From: Halorussus salinus
Lineage (GTDB): Archaea; Halobacteriota; Halobacteria; Halobacteriales; Haladaptataceae
Assembly: GCF_004765815.2 (NCBI RefSeq)
Contig: NZ_ML974127.1
Coordinates: 1,342,927 to 1,406,926 of the forward strand
Length of the DNA stretch: 64,000 bases
Reading direction: 5' to 3'
Shown here: positions 8,198 through 16,484 of the stretch, in pieces
Layout of the letters: the number at the start of each line of letters is the position of its first letter
Position numbering within the stretch: position 1 is the first letter of the stretch
Notes under the pieces: model-generated
What the model was told of the DNA's origin: nothing
The model's input: the letters and a program-made list of their open reading frames with translations, nothing else
The model's database searches: none
Position numbers and translations under genes: made by a program

Positions 8198-9241
8198 ATG
8201 AGAGACGACCGCGACGACCGACGCGACGGCGAGGAGCGCCGCGACGCTGGCGACCGCCGCGACGACCGACGCGACGGCGAGGAGCGCCGCGACGCTGGCG
8301 ACCGCCGCGACGACCGGGACCCCGAGCAACTGGACGAACGCGTCGAGGAGCTAGAGACGCGCGTCCGGGACCTCCGCGACGAACTGGGCCGCCCGCCGGA
8401 GGGACCGCTCGGCCTGCCGCGCCCGCCGACGCCCCGCGAGGTGCTGTCGTTCACCGGCGAGTACGCCATCCCGACCGCCATCGCCATGCTGGAGGCCAAC
8501 GTCCGGGCGCTGAAGGCGCTCCAGCAGGTCATTCGCCTGTTGGACCCCGAGCGAAGCGTCGTGAGCGAGGAGCGCGACCGCTTGCAGGGCCGGGCGGCCG
8601 ACGCGAGCAGACTCACGCTCGACCGACTCGAATCGGCGCTCGAAGACGTGGAGACGACGATTCGGGAGAGCGACCTGCCGCGCGAGGACGCCGCGCGGGA
8701 CCTGCTGGAGGACGCCCGGCGCATCAACCGCGAGATTCGGGACCGCGTGGACCGCGAGGAGAACACCGTAGACGAGGCCCGCCAGCGCGAGCGCGACATC
8801 AACCGCGAGCGGTGGGACGACGCGGACCGGCAGGGCGACGACGCGGACCGACGAGCGGAGGACCGAGCGCGCGACGGACGGTCCGGCGGCGACGACCGGT
8901 CCGACGACGACTTGGAGGGCGGCACGACCATCGAACTCACCGACGAGAGCGACGAGCGACGCGACGCCGACGACGCCGGGGCCGCCTCGGACGACGCCGA
9001 AACCTCGCCGGGCGAGGCGGACGACCGCGCCGAGGTGGACGTGGAGGCCGAACTCGAATCCATCAAAGACGAGATGGAGCGCCGGACGAACGCCGACGGC
9101 GCGGGGGCGGCCGCCGGGGACGGGACCGCCGAGGACGCGGCCGACGGCGAGTCGGCGGCTGACGAGGAGTCGAACACCGACACCGACGGAGACGATTCCA
9201 CGGCCGACTCGGACGACCGGGACGACGCCGACGACGAGTGA
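8198..9241 (+). CDS. Uncharacterised acidic coiled-coil protein (DUF7547-like)
   Basis: 347 residues. The conserved core follows the N-terminal repeat: RVEELETRVRDLRDELGR leads into a Pro-rich GPLGLPRPPTPREVL and the hydrophobic helix YAIPTAIAMLEANVRALKAL. This arrangement matches a haloarchaeal family I recall as DUF7547. A long charged helical region and an extremely acidic disordered tail follow. There is no signal peptide and the function is unknown. The N-terminus contains an exact 16-residue duplication (separate entry). Confidence 0.72.
   Translation: MRDDRDDRRDGEERRDAGDRRDDRRDGEERRDAGDRRDDRDPEQLDERVEELETRVRDLRDELGRPPEGPLGLPRPPTPREVLSFTGEYAIPTAIAMLEANVRALKALQQVIRLLDPERSVVSEERDRLQGRAADASRLTLDRLESALEDVETTIRESDLPREDAARDLLEDARRINREIRDRVDREENTVDEARQRERDINRERWDDADRQGDDADRRAEDRARDGRSGGDDRSDDDLEGGTTIELTDESDERRDADDAGAASDDAETSPGEADDRAEVDVEAELESIKDEMERRTNADGAGAAAGDGTAEDAADGESAADEESNTDTDGDDSTADSDDRDDADDE
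8213..8308 (+). repeat. Perfect 48-bp in-frame tandem duplication
   Basis: Bases 8213-8260 are repeated exactly at 8261-8308 inside the coding region. They encode DDRRDGEERRDAGDRR twice (residues 6-21 and 22-37). The exact identity, including third codon positions, points to recent duplication by slippage or unequal exchange. Confidence 0.92.
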
Positions 9242-9811
9242 CTACTCGCCGACGCGCTCGTCGGTGACGGTCTCCTCGGGCCGGATTCTGCGGTAGAGTC
9301 GCCGGACGAGCGACGAGTCCGTCTCGGGAGTCCGACCCGCAATCCACGCCGTCGCCGCGCAACCGACGCCGAACGCCAGCATGGCGTAGTTGGCGGCGTC
9401 GTTGGTCGCGCGCACGATGTCCAGCGAGTAGAGCGCGGGCGAGACCGGGTAGACCGGCATCACGCCCCACGGGTTGAGGAGGTCCGCGACGAGGTGGACC
9501 GCGACCGCGAAGCTCCCGAGGAAGAACGCCCAGAGCGCCCCGCGAGCGGCTTCTCGCCGGGGGCGCGTCCGGAGCGACGACGCGACGGCCAGCACGCAGA
9601 GGACCCCGACCGCCACGCCGAACCACACCGTGTGCGTGACGCCACGGTGGACCAGCAACTCGAACTGGCCGTCCAAGTCCGGGAACAGCGAATAGGAGAG
9701 GACGATGCCGCCGCCCGAGAGCGCGTCCCGCGCGTAACCGCGCCGCAGCAGGGCGTACCCGACCACCGAGTAGCACGCGAGCGCCAACCCGTAGTGGCCC
9801 GGCGGAAACAT
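9242..9811 (-). CDS. Membrane-bound metal-dependent hydrolase (DUF457/YdjM-like)
   Basis: 189 residues, multi-spanning. It starts MFPPGHYGLALACYSVVGYA and carries the metal-ligand pattern typical of this family: FPDLDGQFELLVHRGVTHTVWF, then VHLVADLLNPWGVMPVYPV. These proteins are inner-membrane hydrolases of unknown substrate. An upstream in-frame extension to 9961 is rejected because a TATA box (tttataa, 9851-9857) lies inside it, and because the family starts at the FPPGHY segment. Confidence 0.85.
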   Translation of the reverse strand: MFPPGHYGLALACYSVVGYALLRRGYARDALSGGGIVLSYSLFPDLDGQFELLVHRGVTHTVWFGVAVGVLCVLAVASSLRTRPRREAARGALWAFFLGSFAVAVHLVADLLNPWGVMPVYPVSPALYSLDIVRATNDAANYAMLAFGVGCAATAWIAGRTPETDSSLVRRLYRRIRPEETVTDERVGE

Positions 9812-9948
9812 ACTCTCACTCGGCCGTGGATTCAATGTGAAACTACCGATTTTATAACTGTTGGGCGACGAACAGAGTTCGAATCCGGAGATGACACTTT
9901 GCTGACCACCGAGGCGTTGATATCGACCCGGCGCGTAGGGGGGTCGAT

Positions 9949-10191
9949 ATGCTTCCCACACCGCTGTTCGGCCCCGTTCCGGGCGGGATGGAGATGATGA
10001 TAATTCTCCTCGTCGCCGTCCTGCTGTTCGGCGCGAACAAACTCCCGAAACTCGCCCGCTCGACCGGGCAGGCGATGGGCGAGTTCAGGAAGGGCCGCGA
10101 GGAGATCGAGCGCGAGATTCGGGAATCGGCGGAGGGCGTCGAGCGCGCCGACGACGCCGACGGACTCGAAGACGAGACGGCGAACGTCTGA
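9949..10191 (+). CDS. tatA: Twin-arginine translocase subunit TatA
   Basis: 80 residues. A short N-terminal transmembrane helix (MMIILLVAVLLFG) is followed by the hinge and an amphipathic helix (NKLPKLARSTGQAMGEFRKG), then a charged tail, which is the TatA/E layout. It forms the pore of the Tat export route. That route should matter here, because at least eight predicted exported proteins in this window carry RR signals. An extra Pro/Gly-rich leader precedes the helix. Confidence 0.93.
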   Translation: MLPTPLFGPVPGGMEMMIILLVAVLLFGANKLPKLARSTGQAMGEFRKGREEIEREIRESAEGVERADDADGLEDETANV

Positions 10192-10299
10192 GCGCCGCGA
10201 CGACGGTCACGCCGAACTGCCCTCTCGAACAGAAAATCAGTCTGCTTCTGATGGAAGACCTACTCTTTCCGTTCGAGAATACATCTCTAAGACAACTAC

Positions 10300-10692
10300 T
10301 TATTGGTCCGAATGCTTCCAGACCAACCCCTCGACGGTGCCGGTCATCACCGTCTCGCCCTCGTCGTTCTCGCAGGTGACGGCCGCCGAGAGGTCGTAGC
10401 GGTCCGCACGCTCGGCGACCTCCTCGACGGTCAACTCGCAGGTCACGGTCTCGCCGGTGTAAACAGGTTCGTGGAACTCGAAGTTCATCGAGCGCCCGAG
10501 GACCTGCATGTCGCCGCCGATTTTGGTCGGCATCGTCGCCGTGAGGAGGCCGTGGACTAACAGGCGGCCCTCGTCGTCGGGTTCGAGGTGGCGCGACTGC
10601 TCGTCGCCGGAGACTGCGGCGAACTGGCGGACCTCCTCGGGCGTGAACGTGCGCTCGAACGTTCGCGTGGTGCCTTCTTCTGGCGCGGTCAT
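10300..10692 (-). CDS. MaoC-like dehydratase (hot-dog fold)
   Basis: 130 residues, (R)-enoyl-CoA hydratase type. The hydratase-2 motif is readable: FAAVSGDEQSRHLEPDD followed by LLVHGLLTA, with the catalytic Asp/His pair. The likely role is hydration of an acyl-CoA in fatty-acid or PHA-type metabolism. I start at MTAPEEG (10692), since the 16 residues upstream are Arg-rich and not family-like. It stands alone, but an OB-fold/thiolase pair with related chemistry lies 2 kb away. Confidence 0.87.
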   Translation of the reverse strand: MTAPEEGTTRTFERTFTPEEVRQFAAVSGDEQSRHLEPDDEGRLLVHGLLTATMPTKIGGDMQVLGRSMNFEFHEPVYTGETVTCELTVEEVAERADRYDLSAAVTCENDEGETVMTGTVEGLVWKHSDQ

Positions 10693-10742
10693 TTGCTGTA
10701 CGTAGCGCCTCCGGCGGGATAAATCTCGTCGCTTCGTCACGC

Positions 10743-11648
10743 TTATTCGGCCGAGGAGGGCCGCTCCTCGCCGTCCCCACTTGCGTCGCCGCTGGTCGCG
10801 CCGGAACCAGATTCGGCCGCGCCGGAACGCGACCGAGGAGCCATCGCCCGGAGGTAGGCAACCCCGAGCGCGAGGCCGACCGCCGAGACGACGCCGAAGA
10901 GTGCGATTTCGCCGAGGTCGCCCCCTTGTCCGGTCTGTCGAAGCCGCGCGGCCATCGCGAGGACGGCCAGCCCCAGCGTCGTGAACTTGACCAGCAGGAC
11001 GCCCGCCAGCACGTACGCCCAGTCGCGCCGTCGCCGGAGCCAGACCGCCGTCAGGAGCGCCGCGGGGAGCAGGACCGCGAGGTCGAGGACGTGAATCACG
11101 TTCGTCGGAATCGCGGCGAGTCGGTAGCTCTCGGGGGGTTCACCGCGGAGCGTCGCGGGCACGACCTCCGCGAGCCACCCGGCCGCGAAAAAGAGCGCGA
11201 TGGCCGCGAGGTAGCCGCTCGTGAGTCGGCGGGGCAATCGTCCTGCGAGTCGGTCGCGCACCGCGCCGGGGTCCGCCCGCAGAATTCCTGCGACGAAGGT
11301 GAACAGCGAGAGGCCGAACAGCGCGACGTAGACTAAGAACAACTCGTTGAAGTACAGCATGAGCGCGTAGGAGGCCCACGTGTAGAGCATGTACGCCAGC
11401 GCGCCGAGCCAGACGACGTAGCCGCGGAGCGACCCGCGAACGGCGTACCGGAGACCGACCGCCAGCAGGGGGACGCCGAACGCGAGCGTCACCACGTCCT
11501 GCCCGTAGAGTTGCGGGAGCGTCACCGCGGCGTCGCGGTAGAGACCCCGCCAGAGGAGTCCGGCGAGCGTCGCGGCCGCCGAGAGGACCAGAATCGCCAC
11601 GGTCGAAGCGACTTGCCAGCGCGGCGGAGAGACGGAGGAGTGGCTCAT
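10743..11648 (-). CDS. Multi-pass membrane protein, function unknown
   Basis: 301 residues with about eight hydrophobic helices, for example VASTVAILVLSAAATLAGLL near the start and YVLAGVLLVKFTTLGLAVLAM near the end. The tail is hydrophilic and Ser/Gly-rich. No family motif is recognised. The start at MSHSSVSPPR (11648) follows a weak AT-rich box and is preferred over the upstream in-frame codon at 11711. Upstream lies the AT-rich island. Confidence 0.75.
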   Translation of the reverse strand: MSHSSVSPPRWQVASTVAILVLSAAATLAGLLWRGLYRDAAVTLPQLYGQDVVTLAFGVPLLAVGLRYAVRGSLRGYVVWLGALAYMLYTWASYALMLYFNELFLVYVALFGLSLFTFVAGILRADPGAVRDRLAGRLPRRLTSGYLAAIALFFAAGWLAEVVPATLRGEPPESYRLAAIPTNVIHVLDLAVLLPAALLTAVWLRRRRDWAYVLAGVLLVKFTTLGLAVLAMAARLRQTGQGGDLGEIALFGVVSAVGLALGVAYLRAMAPRSRSGAAESGSGATSGDASGDGEERPSSAE

Positions 11649-11765
11649 ACCGATAGCTTCGTTGTCAGAAGATAAATGCTCATTCGCCGGTTCTCCGGCG
11701 GCGAGAATCAAGCCAGTTTCATAATTCGTTAAGCCGATGAATTGGCTTCGTCTGAGGGGTATAGC

Positions 11766-12563
11766 TTATCCTCCACTATTTTCTTTGTTCTTGTATATTT
11801 GATATATTGTTAGCACAACGGTAGGAACCGCAGCACCTACTGTCGGTTTATCATAATAATTTGCAACTGAAATCCCAAGCAAAATTGAACCCACTACGAT
11901 ACCCCAAAAGCTAAAGACTAAATGTGAAAATGTCTCACCTAGATCATTCTTAAAACGACGAAACGCACTCCGGTCTTGATAAGGAGATTGTTCAATGACA
12001 CTAATCTCTTTATCAATTGGATTTTTTTCTATTTCCACTATTTCTTTTCCGAGAACTGTTATCACCTCTCCAAATGTTTTCTTCACGGCTTCCTTTGGGT
12101 TCTTAGCACTATCTATTCTGTCTAGATATCGTTTAAGCTGCTCTTTTCTTTCAGTTGATAATAGAGTAGTTTCTGCTCCATCTAGCCATAGTCGTGCTTC
12201 AGCTAAATGGGTGGCCGACTCGTCAAGATTTCCACTTTGAAATTCGTCAATTGCTGAAGCAATTTCGTGAAGCGCAATACGCTCCTCACTTAATTCAGAT
12301 TTGCTAAGGCGACTTTCAGCGATTTGATTAGAAATGAAACCTCCCAAAAATAGTACTACAATTATAATCGCCCACAAATCGTATAGAAAATGATCTTGTA
12401 TCTCTGTAAAACTACCTCCAACTAGACCAAATATGAGAAACAAAATAATTGAAATTCCAAAGGCTCTACCGGACCATTTACTATAATTTTTCCGCTCTGC
12501 ATACTCTAATACCCTTCCGTGATCTAATTGATATTTTCGTATAAATTCCTCTTTCTTTCCCAT
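11766..12563 (-). CDS. Membrane protein of unknown function in an AT-rich island
   Basis: 265 residues with a lysine- and isoleucine-rich composition unlike neighbouring genes, which points to acquisition from outside. Two N-terminal hydrophobic segments (GRAFGISIILFLIFGLVGG and LWAIIIVVLFLGGFIS) precede a cytoplasmic helical domain of about 110 residues. Two C-terminal segments follow (LVFSFWGIVVGSILLGISVA and AAVPTVVLTIYQIY). It begins MGKKEEFIRKYQLDHG. No enzyme motif is seen. The whole stretch from about 11720 to 12655 is AT-rich, including both flanks. Confidence 0.78.
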   Translation of the reverse strand: MGKKEEFIRKYQLDHGRVLEYAERKNYSKWSGRAFGISIILFLIFGLVGGSFTEIQDHFLYDLWAIIIVVLFLGGFISNQIAESRLSKSELSEERIALHEIASAIDEFQSGNLDESATHLAEARLWLDGAETTLLSTERKEQLKRYLDRIDSAKNPKEAVKKTFGEVITVLGKEIVEIEKNPIDKEISVIEQSPYQDRSAFRRFKNDLGETFSHLVFSFWGIVVGSILLGISVANYYDKPTVGAAVPTVVLTIYQIYKNKENSGG

Positions 12564-12646
12564 TAAGTAGCCATTATCCTGTTAGGTAAAATGCCTTATG
12601 ACAAAATGTAGTCTTAGACTATGCTAAAAATGCATTTACAAGCAAA

Positions 12647-13012
12647 TCATACCGATTCAAATCTGTACCCGTCCCACTCCTGACTCTCCTTCTCGCGGAT
12701 TCCGGCGTCGGGGTCGCGCAGTTGCTCGGCGTAGACGGGCCGCACCTCGTCGCCGATTTCGACCTCGGTCTCGTCGGTCAACTGGCCGATGGCGCGCACC
12801 GACTCGCCTTCCACTTCGAACTCCACGATGGCCAGCGAGTTGGGTCGCCGGACGCCCGGAGGAGTCGCCGTGTTCTCCGTCCACGTCACGACCTCGGCGG
12901 TTTCGTCGCTCAGGTCTACCTCCTCGGTCTGTGCCTCGCCGCACTCCGGGCAGAGTTCGTGGCCCGGATAGGTCACGTGCCCGTTCGGGCACCGGTATGC
13001 AGTCAGACTCAT
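12647..13012 (-). CDS. Zn-ribbon OB-fold protein (DUF35), thiolase partner
   Basis: 121 residues. An N-terminal rubredoxin-like zinc ribbon (YRCPNGHVTYPGHELCPECG) is followed by an OB-fold acyl-CoA-binding domain. In archaea such DUF35 proteins form a complex with the thiolase encoded next to them. That fits here: its ATG lies one base after the thiolase stop codon, so the two genes form one operon with the thiolase first. C8, C22 and C25 are visible zinc ligands, with H12 or H18 a possible fourth. Confidence 0.9.
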   Translation of the reverse strand: MSLTAYRCPNGHVTYPGHELCPECGEAQTEEVDLSDETAEVVTWTENTATPPGVRRPNSLAIVEFEVEGESVRAIGQLTDETEVEIGDEVRPVYAEQLRDPDAGIREKESQEWDGYRFESV

Positions 13013-13013
13013 C

Positions 13014-14171
13014 TCAGGGTTCCTCCAGAATCGTGGTGGTCACGCAGTTGCCGAATCCGCCGACGTTGCAGGCCAGTCCGACCTCGGCCTCGACCTGCCG
13101 CGGCCCGGCCTCGCCGAGCAGTTGCTCGTGAATCTCGTAGGCCTGCGCGACGCCGCTCGCGCCGAGCGGGTGGCCCTTCGACTTGAGACCGCCCGAGGTG
13201 TTGATGGGTAACTCGCCGTCGCGGTCGGTGACGCCCTCCTCGACGGCCTTCCAGCCCTCGCCCTGCTCGAAGAAGCCGACCGCCTCGCTCTGGAGGAATT
13301 CGAGGATGGTGAACATGTCGTGGAGTTCCGCCACGTCCACGTCGTCGGGGTCGCGGTCGGCCATCTCGTAGGCCGTCTCGGAACTCTCGACCGCGCCGCC
13401 CATCACGGTCGGGTCGTCGCGCTCGTGGACGACGTGGGTGTCGGTCGCGCCGCCGATTCCCGAGACGACGGTGTACTCGCCCTCGGGGACGTACTCCTCG
13501 GCGACGGACTCCGGACAGAACAGCAGGGCCGCGCTTCCGTCCGTGATGGGACAGAAGTCGTAGAGCCGCAGCGGGTCGGCCACGATGGGCGACTCCATCA
13601 CGGTCTCCAAGTCCACTTCCTTCCGGAACTGGGCGTGGGGGTTGTCGAGTCCGTTCTCGTGGTTCTTCACCGCGACCTTCGCCAGACTCTCGCGGGGCGC
13701 GTCGTACTCGTGGAGGTAGCGTCGCGCGGTCAGTCCCGCGAAGCTCGGCAGGGTCACGCCGTGCTTGTACTCGACCGGGTGAGTCAGCGACGCGATAACG
13801 TCGGTCGCCTCGGCGGTCGTCTTGTGGGTCATCTTCTCGCCGCCGACCAGCAGGGTCATCTCCGAGGCTCCGGAGGACACCGACTGCCACGCGGCGTAGA
13901 TGCCCGCGCCGCCCGAGGCGCTGGTCTGGTCCACGCGCTGGGTGTAGGCGGGCATCGCGCCGAGGTCGTGGGCCAGCGCGTTCGGCGCGCCGGTCTGGCC
14001 CTCGAACTCGCCGCTGGCCATGTTCGAGACGTACAGGTGGTCTACCTCGTCGGGAGCCACGTCCGCGTCCGCGAGGCACTCGCGTCCGGCCTGCGCGAGC
14101 AACTCGCGCAGCCACGCGTCGCGCTCCCCGAACTCGGTCATCGAGGCTCCGACGATTGCGACTCGGTCCAT
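13014..14171 (-). CDS. Thiolase-family protein (acetyl-CoA acetyltransferase/beta-ketothiolase alpha subunit)
   Basis: 385 residues, SCP-x-like thiolase fold. Visible active-site parts are H284 in ELHDMFT, H334 in GHPLGASG and C368 in CNVGGFG. The residue aligned with the usual nucleophilic cysteine is serine (S84 in QTSASGGAG). Haloarchaeal two-subunit beta-ketothiolases are, as I recall, described with Ser in this position and an OB-fold small subunit, which matches the downstream DUF35 gene. The likely reaction is acyl-CoA condensation or thiolysis; substrate unknown. Confidence 0.88.
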   Translation of the reverse strand: MDRVAIVGASMTEFGERDAWLRELLAQAGRECLADADVAPDEVDHLYVSNMASGEFEGQTGAPNALAHDLGAMPAYTQRVDQTSASGGAGIYAAWQSVSSGASEMTLLVGGEKMTHKTTAEATDVIASLTHPVEYKHGVTLPSFAGLTARRYLHEYDAPRESLAKVAVKNHENGLDNPHAQFRKEVDLETVMESPIVADPLRLYDFCPITDGSAALLFCPESVAEEYVPEGEYTVVSGIGGATDTHVVHERDDPTVMGGAVESSETAYEMADRDPDDVDVAELHDMFTILEFLQSEAVGFFEQGEGWKAVEEGVTDRDGELPINTSGGLKSKGHPLGASGVAQAYEIHEQLLGEAGPRQVEAEVGLACNVGGFGNCVTTTILEEP

Positions 14172-14348
14172 GCCTGCCAGAATGCGCAGGAGGGCTTTAT
14201 AACTCGGGGATGGCGCAGGAGAGATTTCGCCGAGGAGATAGCCGGTCGGTCGCCGCAGTCGGCGCGGCCGCGCAGTTCTGCGCGGCCCCTACAGGCGCGT
14301 CCGTCGATAGATTCAACCGCTCCGGCGAAAAACCGACGAGACGAACCC

Positions 14349-14642
14349 GTGACGACGAGCGCCCCCGAACGAATCACCGTCGAACTCACCCTCTACGCCA
14401 CCTACCGCGAGTCGGTCGGGCAAAAATCGCTGACCCGCGACCTCCCCGCCGACGCCACCCTCGCGGACCTGCTGGCCGACCTCGCCGACGAGTACCCGGA
14501 CCTCGACGGCCGACTCACCGACGAGGGCGACCTCCGCCCGCAGGTCGCGGTCCTCCGGAACGGGAGCGAGCGCGCCGACCTCGACACCCGACTCGAAGAC
14601 GGCGACGAGTTGAGCGTCACCTCGCCGGTCCACGGCGGCTAG
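14349..14642 (+). CDS. MoaD/SAMP-like ubiquitin-fold protein ending in Gly-Gly
   Basis: 97 residues from a GTG start. It has a beta-grasp fold (VELTLYATYRESVGQKS ... DLLADLADEYPDL ... GDELSVTSPVHGG) and ends exactly in the diglycine needed for adenylation by an E1-like enzyme. Such proteins act as sulfur carriers in molybdopterin/tungstopterin synthesis and as protein modifiers (SAMP1-type) in haloarchaea. It lies tail-to-tail with an aldehyde ferredoxin oxidoreductase 41 bp away, a pterin-cofactor enzyme, which favours a cofactor role as well. Confidence 0.88.
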   Translation: MTTSAPERITVELTLYATYRESVGQKSLTRDLPADATLADLLADLADEYPDLDGRLTDEGDLRPQVAVLRNGSERADLDTRLEDGDELSVTSPVHGG

Positions 14643-14683
14643 CGCGTCGGTCGGTCGCGTCGGTCCGTCGCGCCGGTCACCCC

Positions 14684-16354
14684 CTAATCCGCACCCACCG
14701 CGCCCTCGCCGCCGGAAATCCGACTCTCCGGGACCGTGCCGTCGTCGTTCCAGCCCCGCGCCTCGTAGTAGTCGTCCAGCGCCGACTCGAAACTGGGCAG
14801 TTCGTAGGGCAGGTCGTCGTCGCTCCGGTCGAAGCCCCGCCGGTTGTTGAAGTGCCGTTCCAGTTCCACGACTCGCGCGCCGACCGCGAGCAGGTCGTCG
14901 TAGTCGGCGTCAAAGAGGGCCGCCAGACGCTCCTCGGTCGCGTAGTCGCTGGAGAACGCGCAGACGATACCGCTGTCCTTGAACGCCGCGGCGTTCTCCG
15001 ACCGGACGAGGAACTCGGCCTTGCCGTCCAAGCCTTCCGGGTCGAGTTCGCCCGAGTATTCGGCCGACAGAATCTCCGAGTACATGTGGTCGGCACCGCT
15101 GTTCGACGTGGCGTACGAGAGGCCCTGTCCGTTGATGGCCCGACCGTCGTGGGCCGCGAATTCCAGACCTTTCGAGGACCAGTTCTCGACGCCCAACTCG
15201 TCGTGACAGCGTTCGACGCCCTCCGCGAGCAGGTCGCCGACGCCCTCTCGGTGGGCGATTTTCGGAAGCAGGTCGTGAATCAGGTCGGCGTTGCCGAACT
15301 CGTCCTCGCTGGCGAGGTACGCCGAGACGGTGACGCCCGCCGAGATGGTGTCGAGACCGAGTTCGTCACACAAATCGTTGGACTTCATCACGTCCACGAT
15401 GTCGCCGACGCCCGCGCAACTCCCGAACGACATCACGGTCTCGAACTCCGGGCCTTCGGTTTCGAGACCGGTCTCGTCGTCTCTGGTCGGGAGTTTACAG
15501 CCGAAGGCGCACTGCGAGCAGGTGCCGCGCTTGTACTTCTTCTCCTCGACCGCGTCGCCGCCGATGTCCGCTACGTCCTCGAACGACTGCTCGGAGAAGT
15601 AGCGCGTCGGGAGCGAGAACTCGTCGTTGATGAACTCCGTGCCGCCGGTGGTTCCCTGTCGCTTCATCGGGTCGTCGGACTGGGCGGCGTCGCGGTGGAC
15701 CTCCGTCTGTACGTCCGGAATCTCCACGTCAGGTTCGGAGTCGCCGTCGAAGGAGACGCACTTGACGCCCTTCGCGCCCATCACCGCGCCGAGGCCGCCC
15801 CGGCCGAACGCGCGGGTGTCGGAGGTCATGATGGACGCGTATCTGACCTCGTTCTCGCCCGCCGGACCGGCGGTCATGAGGTGTTCCGCGCCAAGACCGC
15901 GGGCCTCCTCGACGTACTCGCTGGTCTCGGAGACGAGCGCGCCTTCGAGGTCCGGGACCTCCTTGAAGGTCACTCCGTCGTCGGTGACGTGGACGGCGAG
16001 GAGTTCGTCGCTCTCGCCGACGAGTTCGACCGCGGCGTGGCCCGTCGCCGCGAAGTTCCGCGAGAGGAACCCGCCCGCGTTGGTCGAGCGAATCCCGTCG
16101 GTCAGGGGAGAGATTGCGGTGGCGTTCATCCGCCCGGTGAAACTCATCCGGGAGTGTTGGAGCGGACCGGTCGTGAAGTAGAGTCTGTTCTCGGGGCCGA
16201 GCGGGTCGGCGTCGAACGGGGTGCGGTCGTGGGCCAGTTTGGTGGCCACGCCGCGCCCGCCGACGAACGACGACAACACGTCGCCGATGTCGGTCGTCCG
16301 GGCCTCGCGCTCACCCACGTCGATGGTCAGTAGGGTTCCCGTCGCGTGGAGCAT
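14684..16354 (-). CDS. aor: Aldehyde ferredoxin oxidoreductase
   Basis: 556 residues. It oxidises an aldehyde to an acid using a tungsto- or molybdopterin and a [4Fe-4S] cluster, with ferredoxin as acceptor. The cluster cysteines C279, C282, C286 (CSQCAFGC) and C465 (SGIVCAFSS) are in place. The N-terminal pterin domain shows GGRGVATKL and GRGGLGAVMGAKGVKCV. Length is a little short for AOR (about 600) but complete. The start is the ATG at 16354; frames extending further upstream run into unrelated Arg-rich sequence. Confidence 0.92.
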   Translation of the reverse strand: MLHATGTLLTIDVGEREARTTDIGDVLSSFVGGRGVATKLAHDRTPFDADPLGPENRLYFTTGPLQHSRMSFTGRMNATAISPLTDGIRSTNAGGFLSRNFAATGHAAVELVGESDELLAVHVTDDGVTFKEVPDLEGALVSETSEYVEEARGLGAEHLMTAGPAGENEVRYASIMTSDTRAFGRGGLGAVMGAKGVKCVSFDGDSEPDVEIPDVQTEVHRDAAQSDDPMKRQGTTGGTEFINDEFSLPTRYFSEQSFEDVADIGGDAVEEKKYKRGTCSQCAFGCKLPTRDDETGLETEGPEFETVMSFGSCAGVGDIVDVMKSNDLCDELGLDTISAGVTVSAYLASEDEFGNADLIHDLLPKIAHREGVGDLLAEGVERCHDELGVENWSSKGLEFAAHDGRAINGQGLSYATSNSGADHMYSEILSAEYSGELDPEGLDGKAEFLVRSENAAAFKDSGIVCAFSSDYATEERLAALFDADYDDLLAVGARVVELERHFNNRRGFDRSDDDLPYELPSFESALDDYYEARGWNDDGTVPESRISGGEGAVGAD

Positions 16355-16484
16355 CGTTCGCGTTCGTGTACGGACTCCAAGAGGTAAATTCGAGGGTTCC
16401 GGAAGCCGGTCGGCGACCCCGACTCGTCGGGGGTGACTCCTCCGGCGGGGAAGGCTGAAACGTCCGAGTCCCCTACGTCGAATC

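Noticed and set aside
8119-9342. 407-codon Ser-rich open frame on the minus strand opposite the DUF7547-like gene
   Set aside because: Antisense shadow of an acidic gene; Ser/Arg low complexity, and it runs across two real gene boundaries.
9876-9889. tRNA T-loop-like sequence gttcgaatccggag
   Set aside because: No acceptor, D or anticodon stems can be built around it; it lies in a promoter region.
12577-12598. ttagg...cctta near-palindrome upstream of the AT-rich membrane gene
   Set aside because: One mismatch in the arm and a seven-base spacer; it does not match the two TTAGG...CCTAA sites well enough.
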